64,000 nt of DNA from Buxus sempervirens. Taxonomy: Eukaryota > Streptophyta > Magnoliopsida > Buxales > Buxaceae. The notes under the pieces are model-generated. The model saw only the letters and a list, made by a program, of their open reading frames with translations, did no database searches and was not told where the DNA came from. This document shows positions 33,232 to 43,221 of this stretch, piece by piece (position 1 is the first letter of the stretch; each line of letters begins with the position of its first letter). The translations under genes and the position numbers were made by a program. The stretch is from positions 9,548,001-9,612,000 of the forward strand of contig OX387193.1 of assembly GCA_947561395.2 (NCBI GenBank). The letters run 5' to 3'.

Positions 33232-34748
33232 TAAGGTTGCTTATTGGGTCAGGTCGGCACGACCCAGCATGCTTTTAAGCGTGCCTGTACCTGGCCCGAC
33301 CCGCTAGTGGGCCGGCACAGCCCGTGGCGCCTAGTGAGCCATGCCATGCCCAGGTGCTTGGGCCCATGGCCCGTTAAGGCATGGCCCGCTAAGCAAGCCA
33401 GCTTGATAGGTCATGGTCCAGGCGGCACAGTTCGCGTCGAGCAGGTCAGTTGGGTCGTGCTGCGTGTTGGCCCAGTGTGTCGGCGCTTACTTGCCATTGG
33501 GCCCAGCTAGGCCGGCCCGCTTGGCACGCAAAAAAGGCTAGCCGTTCCCCCTTCCAAAAGTGCTAAAAGTACTTTTTTTACAATTTTACCCCCCCAACAG
33601 TCATATTGGGGGGGGGTATACTTGTAATTAACTGTAAATGACCATTTCTATCCTTCTAACAGTCAAATAACAATCATATTTGAGGGTAGAGGTGGTAAAA
33701 AGCCACTTTTTGGTTTTCTATAAATAGGCCTAACACTTCCTACTCCAAACCACACCTCTTTTCATCTCTTCTTATTTTCTTAGAGCCCTGTTAAGGGATT
33801 TGGTCAATGACTGGCAGAGTGCTCACATGAGGGCTTCCCTAGGCCAACCATTGGCAAATCTCTTAACAAGACTCTAAGAAAGTTATAAAATTTTTTTTGA
33901 TTTTTTGATTTTCTTCTTAGAGTCATGTTTAATGATTTTGCTAATGGCCGACAAAGTCACAGTGCTCCTTAAGTTTGACCGTTAGCAAATCACTGAACAA
34001 GGCTTTTACAAAGTTATCAATTTTTTTTTCTTTCTTCATTTCTGCCTCTTCACGTCTACATAGGAGTTGCAAAAGTGTTACTTGTGTCGATTATTGCTTG
34101 GACAGTCAAGTGGTAATAGATGCAAGTAACACCTTTGCAACTCCTCGTCTCGACATGGTTCAAGAGGTAAGTAACTTTTTTTTACTATTTTTTTCCATTT
34201 TCTATATTTTTTTGTGTGCAGAAAACTACCCCAAGCCTACAGGCAGCTCGTTGGCCCGCCAGGCATGACACAGCCCAGCCCTAGCCGTGCCTGGGTTTTC
34301 CTTCACGGGCACGGCACGGCATGACATGTCAAGGAAGTGGGCTGTGCTCGGCCAGCCCGTTAAGTATAGCTGGAAACGGGTTGGGTCTAGTCGGGTTCAG
34401 GTTGGGGATTAATCGGGTCGGGTTCGTGTTGGACTAAATTAAGGCAGGTTGGAAAACCCCCAACTCGTTTATTATTATTTATTTTTCAAAAAATATGATC
34501 AAAATATGGTTGGGGGGTTAATTGGATCGGGTTGGGGGGTTAATCAGGTCGGGGACGAGACACTTTTGTCACTACTTTTTTTAATCGGGTTACCCGTCGG
34601 GTTGCCGGGTCATAATCGAGTTGACCCGATTGCTGGCGGATTGGGAAAACCCCAACCTGCACCCAACCCAATTAATAAACGAGTCAACCCAAACCCGTTT
34701 AACTCGGGTCGGTTTGCATTTTGTCAGCTCTATCGTTAAGCATCCCTA
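33232..34748 (-). mobile_element. Non-autonomous hAT-like element with internal hairpins, copy 2 (inverted, interrupted)
   Basis: It is related to 31673-32731 but in the opposite orientation. Flanks are AATTAGTA (33224-33231) and AATTAGCA (34749-34756), an 8-bp duplication with one change. Ends are TAAGGTTGCT and AGCATCCCTA. It keeps all three hairpins: H3' (33782-33809 with 33850-33875), H2' (33921-33947 with 33979-34004) and H1' (34063-34084 with 34123-34144). H2' and H3' share a related stem (AGAGYCNTGTTNAANGATTT), so one arose from the other. Another hAT-like element interrupts the right terminus at about 34365-34732. No transposase frame is present. Confidence 0.8.
34365..34732 (+). mobile_element. 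Nested hAT-like MITE, about 366 bp
   Basis: It splits the GC-rich end of the larger element: CCGTTAAG before it and TCGTTAAG after it are an 8-bp duplication with one difference. Ends read TAGCTGGAAACGGGTT and, on the other strand, TAGAGCTGACAAAATG. The interior is built of CGGGTTGGG / CCCAACCCG motifs. Start and end are certain only to 2-3 bases. Confidence 0.7.
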
Positions 34749-35957
34749 AATTAGCAGACTAATATGTAGAATTAAATTTTTGGGAAAATTAGGAGAATTA
34801 AAAAAAATTTTTACACCCAAGAAATTTTGAAAAAAGAAAATCATTGATCATTGACCATGCTTACCTTTTATACATTTTAGATAAAAAAGAGGATACGAAT
34901 TAGTAAAGTGGTGAATCCCATTACTTGTTATAATACATCTTAATCATATCATCATCTATGCCATTATATTTGTCTTAAAAAAAAAAATCTATGCCATTAT
35001 ATAAAGCCAATCTCTTCTTTTTTGCTTGAAATTTTATACACAAAATGCACTCCAAATTTGTTTCCCCAATTTACTCCTACCAAGCTTTGTACTTCCATGT
35101 GTATGAGTATCATAACTAACTGCCTATATGACATTATTTTTTGTTACGCACATAATATGCGCAAAGGCAAAAAATTCTGGCCAACATTTCATTTTCCTTA
35201 GAACGTCATTTTAGCAGGTTTTTTTTAAGACTCCAATATCCCATTAATAACTACTTACCCACATAATAATTTTGTATAAGAGTTCTACAAACAAATCAGT
35301 TTGTTTTATTTCCTCTATCAAGCTACGTGTATCGAACGGAAATCATTTATCATTTTGAAAGTCGTGAAGATTTTTTTTGATGGAGGAAAGTCGTGAAGAT
35401 TGATGCGTTGCATTGAAAGTTCATGTCCTTGTTTACTCAGATTAGATTCCATACAAAAAAGGGAAAAAAATAAAATAAAATCCTTAAATTAGTATTCTTT
35501 TCCATGTTTACCTCCTCACCCACAATCTATAGTCCCAAAACGTGAATGGCTAAGTCTACCTTTGGTCAACTCCTAATCAGGGAAAAGGGTCATATCTAGG
35601 TTGGGTCATCAGATCAAACGGTCAGTGAAGCTGCAGATCATTACATGGTTCACCACCATAGACTTTCTTTAATTAATATAAGAGAGAAGGAGAGACAAGG
35701 ACAGAAGTTATTTCATGAAATGCATGGTGATCATTCACCCAGAAGGGATTGATTACAAGACAAAGAAGGCTTTCGAATTCAAAATCAAAACTTCTTGTAG
35801 TAAGAAGAGGCAAAACCAAGTCCACCAGAAGTTTGGCTTAGCCAAATCCTGTGGTGCTGCTTTAAGTTTAATGGATACCCTTCTCCCTTAACTAATCAAT
35901 GATCTCTTCTTCTTCATCTGTGTGTCATCCAGTACCAGGCTTTGCCTCACTTGAGTC
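34749..35957. other. PEX11B upstream region
   Basis: AT-rich with no separate gene. The last 300 bases should hold the PEX11B promoter and leader; a weak TATA-like TAATATAAG lies near 35674. Confidence 0.5.
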
Positions 35958-36668
35958 ATGAATGATACAGTTGACAAGCTAATCATCTTTCTAGCAAAGA
36001 GAGATGGCATTGACAAGCTTGTGAAGACCTTCCAGTATGTTTCCAAGCTTGTACACTGGCGTGTTGAGGCCACCCACCCAGATATCGCGCAGAGGGCAAA
36101 GCAATGGGAGGTGGCTTCTGGCCTCAGTCGGAAGGCCTTTCGAAGCGGGCGATTTCTTACAGGCTTCAATGCCCTCCGGCGGAACCCAGGCTTGACGCCA
36201 ACGTTTCGTTTACTTTCTGTGCTAGCCAATGCTGGGGAAATGGTCTATTTCTTCTTTGACCACTTTCTATGGTTGTCAAGGATTGGAGTGATAGATGCCA
36301 AGTTAGCCAGGAGGATGAGTTTCATTTCAGCTTTTGGTGAGTCCTTGGGCTATGTTTTCTTCATTATATCAGACTTCATCATCATTAAGGAGGGACTAGA
36401 TGCACAGAGAAAGCTCTCCCAGAAACCAGAAGGAGAAGGGACCAAAGAAGGCATTTCAATGGAGAAAACAAAGGAAGCAGATGAGAGTTCTAGGAAGATC
36501 AGAATTGATAGAGTTATGAGGTTGATGGCAGTGGCTGCAAATATCGCCGACTTAATCATCGCATTGGCCGATATCGAGCCTAATCCCTTCTGTAACCATG
36601 CTGTCACACTTGGGATTAGCGGATTGGTGTCGGCATGGTCTGGTTGGTATAGAAATTGGCCATCATAA
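35958..36668 (+). CDS. PEX11B: Peroxisomal membrane protein 11, PEX11B type
   Basis: Single-exon gene of 236 residues. It starts MNDTVDKLIIFLAKRDGIDK, with the amphipathic N-terminal helix region TFQYVSKLVHWRVEA. Conserved plant PEX11A/B blocks follow: KQWEVASGLSRKAFRSGRFL, TGFNALRRNPG, GEMVYFFFDHFLWLSRIG and the terminal GISGLVSAWSGWYRNWPS. PEX11 proteins bend and elongate the peroxisome membrane before fission, and PEX11B in Arabidopsis is linked to light-driven proliferation. The length is near the 227 residues of the Arabidopsis protein. The extra residues lie in the charged, variable segment around 150-175 (KPEGEGTKEG). The N-terminus aligns with the family, so this ATG is favoured. No defect is seen. 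It converges with the SFH gene 690 bp away. Confidence 0.95.
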   Translation: MNDTVDKLIIFLAKRDGIDKLVKTFQYVSKLVHWRVEATHPDIAQRAKQWEVASGLSRKAFRSGRFLTGFNALRRNPGLTPTFRLLSVLANAGEMVYFFFDHFLWLSRIGVIDAKLARRMSFISAFGESLGYVFFIISDFIIIKEGLDAQRKLSQKPEGEGTKEGISMEKTKEADESSRKIRIDRVMRLMAVAANIADLIIALADIEPNPFCNHAVTLGISGLVSAWSGWYRNWPS

Positions 36669-37357
36669 GTCCATCGAAGAAGAATTATCAAAAAGATAGC
36701 TGAAGATGTTGAGAAGAAGAAAACCCAAGAATCTAAACCTGTTAAATGCTAAGTATACATTACATGTGTTTTGAAAGCAAAAATGTTAGTATCATGCTTT
36801 ATTTACACCTTTCCAGCAGCTGTATGTAATGGCAACTAAGAGGAATGTTGTGCTCAATCCAAGACATCAACACGTATTTCAATATTTCTGATCTACTTGC
36901 ATTAAGGTATGATTCTGACTACTTTTGACAGTTAAAAATCCACAAAGCTAAAAGCCTGAAAATGATGATTTCACTTCAACATCATGCAAAACGGAATTCA
37001 TAGTCTATTTATTATGGAATCTACAAGAACAAACCAACTAAGAACCAAATGAAACAAGGTTGTAGATTCAACAAATAGGAGTTGTTAATGCATTTCTTAG
37101 GACACATTGATATAATCCTGAATGTCAAATGTTAAGAAACAGAACTGTAGCCCCTTTAAATGACCAAAAAGTGATCATAAACTGGTATAGGTTCTGCCTA
37201 AGCAGAGATCTAGGAGGTGTGGGCTGATAACAGATCTAACCTTTAGTGTTTTTGTGCAAAGTGGCTGCACTTAGACTTAAATCCGCGCTTATCGATCAAA
37301 TGGCAAATGAACGCAACAAGTATAGCTTTCTGATATATTTCAGTGCCTACCCTTGGG
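36669..37357. other. Convergent 3' regions of PEX11B and SFH
   Basis: No coding signal is seen. The sequence should contain both 3' UTRs. Confidence 0.55.
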
Positions 37358-40300
37358 TCACTTCAAGGCCGCAATTCTTATCTTCTGATTATCTGACAAT
37401 TCCTTCTGTATTTGTAATATGATTGTCAGCACATCAAACTTCAATGGAGAAGTTTTGAACATCCACCAATCAATTAATGGAGAGTGAGGTTTACTGACCA
37501 AGGACATCAATTCATTCAGATCTTCCATGTGCTTTGCCAGCTTTTCCTGTTTTGAAATTAGGCCTAGTAGGTCCTGCGAGGAAAGAGAATCAGATTCAAT
37601 TTACCAAGATACTATTTAAAGAGTGAATTCATATACCGCATAAGCATAACAGCTTCAGTAACTAGCCTCCTTGATGTTCTGAATCGCAGCTTCCAATGCC
37701 AAAATTTTCTGCATCACAAGCTCATCAACATATCTTGTTTCTGTATGTTGCTCCAAAACTTCATCTTCTCCTGGGTTTTTTCTGTCTGTGGCAACTTGGA
37801 CTTTGTCCTGCATTAAATAACTTAATTCCTATAGAGAAGAAAAGTGGAAAATATGGTAAAGAGTGTTCAAGGCCGTGTTCAAGAATGATGCACTTACAAG
37901 TGTTCATTCACATGTCCGTTAGAAGTTCAAGAATCTTGTCTAGAAGGGACTATGCATTATGGGTTGCACAAGAAGCATCATTTTTTAAATGGCAATTTGA
38001 CATAACCAATTACCAATTCTTTTTTCTTCTAAGAAAGATAAATTTTCTTAAGAGAATGGAGTAAATAGGTATGAATGAATGAAGGAACCCTAACAGGAAA
38101 ACACACAAATACACACACACACATATGCACACATGCAGATAAAGAAGAACAGCCCTATCATGCTACCATAATTTTAACCCTAATAGTACAATGAATTTGT
38201 TCAAACAATGTTATTTTTTTTAATTCTCACAGGCAAGCAAGCAGGACCAAAAACTTAGAAGGCATAAAAAGTATCCAACTATGGAGTCTCTTATATAGAG
38301 TCGTTGTGAAAATGGGATTAACTTTCTTTGACCCATATCTTCATAGCTTACCGCAGCTGGACCAACTCTAGTTCAATGCAACATGCCCAGATTATAAATT
38401 ACTACAAACATTTTTCCAATCAGTCAATTGGATTAATTCAAGCATATACAAACTACCAATATTCATTTTTTAATGCTGGATAGTATGTTCAAAATATTGA
38501 AACTCAAAAACAGAAAATTAACAAAGAAACTCCACAATGGTTGAATATGCTCACTATATCACAGACCAATGTGTCTTCTGAAGCCAAACCACTATTTGCT
38601 TCGCTACCATACTTCAGTTCTGTATCACTGACTGCCTGTAGAAACAGATTGACATCCATCTTAGCTATACAGTGATGGCAAAGCAAATGAAACTTGCAGC
38701 ATAGACGATCTATACCTATAGAAGTACTGAGATGTTTACCTGCAACAATTCTATGATTTCTGGATTTTTCCAAGGTCCTTTATCACTCATCATACAGCCC
38801 CCATAGTCAGAACATGTGCAAGTTCCACCCAGAAAACTCGGCAAATTACTGTGGATGTAAATAACAAATTATATCCATATCTATTTATGCATGTATATAA
38901 ATAAATGCCAAGAGATTGATACCTTGGATCAATAGCTTCCAGCAGGCTACTCTGGTAGTTGCTTCCCAACACCTGAAAATAAAACTCTAGTGTAATTGAG
39001 AAGTTTAAGCTCTGCTCTTTTCTGAAAAAAAAAAAATAACACTGACATTCTTTACTTCAGAAAAGAAGAACCTTACATGAACCTTTTTTAATGTATGTGG
39101 ATCAAAAAAGGCCTTGAGTACATTCCAAAGCACTCTAAACCCAGATCCAGCATTGATAATGAAAACCAGATGTAGAGTCTGCAAGAATATCAATAACCAA
39201 TAGATATTCACAAAGGAAACATGAATATATCTAGCATCTTCTCATTCCTAAATAAGATAGAATTGATCGGTAGGAAGCTAATAAAATTATAGAGGCAAAA
39301 TTTAATGTACGTGTTAGATATTCAAGGAAGATTTTAAGACAGCATAGAAAACCACACAGCACATGTACATGGATGAGAAACTAATGTTCCCTCTAAGTCT
39401 CAATCGGTCAATCAATCATCATTGAATAACCAATTGCATTATTTGAACTAGTTGTGGTCAGCAACATGAATCCTGTTCCTCTATCCTAATTTATTAAACC
39501 ATATCTTCAATCAGTTTATGAATATTCAAATAATTTCTTAACATACTCCATGCATATTCTCTTTAGTTTTCCCCTTACCCTCTTGGATCTTTCAATGAGT
39601 ACTTCCTCACAGCTGCCTCCTTAGGTCTTCAGTGAATATGCCTACACCATCTTAAACTAATTTATTTATCACCTATTTGCGCGACACCTAGCTGCACTAG
39701 TATGTGCTTACTTTTTATCCATTCTTTCCTGGTATTCCAAGACATCCATCTTAATATTTGCATCTCAGCACCACTCATTATAAGCACATGTTGCTTTTTG
39801 TTACCCAACATTTTGATCAATACATAAAAACAAGCCAAGTGACTGTCTTATAAAGTCTTGCCTTCTAAGTTGGACACATTGATCAGCCTGACACCATAGA
39901 TGCACCTCTCCACTTAAGCCATCCAACTCTGATTCTATGTGCAACATCATCATTGATATCTCACTTCAAGTGTATAATTAGTCCAAGGTCATTAAAATTA
40001 ATTCGTTTTATGAATCTCTATATTCTCAATTCTTATTGTTGCTTCACTTCCGTTTTACAATTTTTTGGACAGATCTAAACTGTTCTGTGGTTTTCTTCCA
40101 TAGACATCAACCCGTTATGCAAGTCATTCTTGTTCTACAGTGTGCATCACGACAAACCTTACAATATTCGATGACATTAAAGATTCTCTATAGAATATTA
40201 AGGGAAATTCATGGAATTATAAAGATAATCTCTACATATATGCATGTTAATGAAATTAAATATCATTTATTTTGATCCCTGAAGATATTTGGGTCTACCA

Positions 40301-43171
40301 CCTAAATTTTTTTTTGTAAAGATCTAGACTTGTCTCTGATCCTATTGTATATTCAAGAATGGATTTCAAAGAAGTTTGTGACAAATCATGAGATATTATT
40401 ACGCATTCGTGCCAAAGTTAGAGCTCCATCTGAGTCTTGAACCCAAAGCTAAGATAAAAAGACAAAAATCAATAACTTTAGATCATAATGTTAAATAAAT
40501 AGCAACCTTGAACATAACGTGCTAGAAATTGAGTCTTTTGTAAGCTTTTCCTCCTTGCATAAAATATCCATTTTACCAAATAAAGATTTGCAAAGAAAGA
40601 TTCCAAACATAGCACATACCTCAGGGTAGTAATTGCTATTGATTTTTTGAATTTCGATGAAGAGATCTCTGGCAGGCTTTGAGAAGCTACTCAGACTCTA
40701 CATAGGAAAATAAATTTCCTCAAATATATACAGTAGTTAATCAATAAATTTCCATAAATTTGTAATTAGGAAAAGATGTGATGAAAAACATGAAATGCAA
40801 TAGATATTCTAAAAAATGTCACAATAATATTTCCCAAAGCCCCTACTATGCAAATCAAAAACTTTTCCAAAGCTTGATAAATAGTAACATTTATATATGT
40901 CTATCGGCTATCCATGAGTTTATGCATCTATATCTCTCTCTATACACACACAATACATATACAAGGACCATGAATCCATATAGGTCCCACTGGGGCAGAC
41001 AAGCCACAGGCCCAGCTTTGGCATTTTTATGCAAAATTGCTGTGCTAAAATTAGAACTTTGTGTTCATGCTGGCCGCCCTAGGCCTTAACCACCACATCA
41101 AGTGATGATCTTTTCTTGAAATTTGAAGCAGCCATGGATACAAGGGAGAGCATCATTTTTCCATACTTCAAGTCTACATAATATCAAACCCCTTCTCAAA
41201 GAGTTTGGCTTACAAGAGACTGAAAAGAGCATCCTTGAGAAGAAATACGGTAGTCACGTTACTGATTTTCCTTTTTTGGGTTTCAGAATTCCAAAGTTCG
41301 TTGTAACTATCATTTTAATCATATTCCAGATTTACTAATTCCAGCATCTGATTTATCATTCATACATCAGGTTTCTCACTTGTCATAATTAATAGAGGTT
41401 CTAGCTGTCAAATTAGGAAAATTTTACAAATCCTTTCTCTATAAGTTCTAATAAATCTTGCAGTTACCTAATTAGATTTAATTTTCTTTACTTTTGAGCC
41501 TAAGGCTGTGATTGGAACCCTGGATTTAGGGAGAAAAGAAAAGAAAATGCCAAAATTTTCTTTTCTCTTGTTTGGTTTAGGTGAAGGAAAATGAGATTTT
41601 CTCTCCAAATTTTCTTTCCCTCTTTCTCTCCAATGTAAACAAATTTCTCTCCAAAAAGGTAGGAATTTTGAAAGAAAAGAAAGTTCACCATCACTTATCA
41701 CTGTTCACACCACCCACCCATCTCACCAATAGCGCCATCCACCATCCACCATCCACCACCACCATAACCCATCACCCACCACCACCATCACCCACCACTA
41801 CCACCGACCACCACCACCATTTTCCACCACCCCTACCACCACCACCACTAGCTGCCACCACCAGCCACCACCCCCGTCCACCACCACCATCATCTCCCGC
41901 AACCACCACTGACCACTGCCAACCACCACCACTAGCCGCCACCACCCACTGCCACCCATCACCACCAGCAGCTACCATCACCCACTACCACCCAACACCA
42001 CCACCCCAACTCATCATCTTTACTAAAATATATATATTTTCCTTCTCATTTCTCATCTCATCCAAACATCTAAAAAGAAAAGAAAATCAGTATTTTTCTT
42101 TTCTTTTCTCTTCTTCTCTTTACCTTTTTAGCTTTCTTTTCTTTTTTCCCCAAATCCAAGGTTCCAAATACAGCCTAAAGGAGCTGAACAACCTGACATA
42201 AAATTTATGTTTCTTTTTACAAATTTGAATTTTAGTACCTATTGCATTTCTTTTAAGATTGTCCTCAATCATTCACAATCCTTCGCTGCCAGATGGTTTT
42301 GAGGATTAATCCTTTGTACTAACTACCAAGATATGCTAAACATTTTATTTATTATATGATTAATGCTAAACATCTGGTACATCATTTCCAATTCTTCTTA
42401 TTCGTTATCTCTCCTCTTGATAATAAAACTACAAAACATTATTTCCATTGTTCATCATTGTTTAGATTTTTGAGGGGGTAATGTTGTTGCCAGGGAATTT
42501 CTAAGTCAGTTCTTGAGTTTTTAGGAGGCCTCCCAGTTTAAGCGAAATGGTGTCTGAGTGTGATTGCTAATTAAAGTCCGTGTAGCATTTTCATGAGGAT
42601 TACATTATGGATGACTATGAAAATACAAAAAAGAGAAAGAAAGCAAGAAAGAAAAAAAGGTTACATATAAAAAAATTTGCAAGATGGAGAAAAAATAGAG
42701 ATTATAATACAGAAGCTCACCACTCCCTTCACATCTAGGATAGTAGTTGTAGATGCTATATGCCTCTTAGCTGCAATTGAACATGCAGGGTATCTCAAAC
42801 TTAATGTTTTCTCTTGTTCTGCGACATGATGCTTCAAGAATCGGTCGATTGTGGTTAGACTCACAAAAGCATTGAGATCTACCATTCCTATCCTTTCAAT
42901 GTATAGTGGTCGACCATATTGATCAACACCATGAAATCCACAAGGATAGCATCTCTTAACCTCTTCATACTCCTCAAACTTAAACTCCTGCAGCATATTC
43001 TGAAAAAAGTTAGTAAGGAACAGAAACTTAGTAATTGATAATCTACATGTAAGATCAAATAGGACAGGACATAAAGAAGTAAAAAAGATAAATAAATATC
43101 AAAATAAACACATATGTCTCACCATTTAGTGAATAGAGAGAGAGAAAGAGAGAAAGAGTTATAGAGGGAGG

Positions 43172-43221
<50 letters not shown>

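Noticed and set aside
41581..42201. 206-codon His/Pro/Thr-rich open frame
   Set aside because: It is translation of a CCA/CAC microsatellite inside a MITE in an SFH intron.
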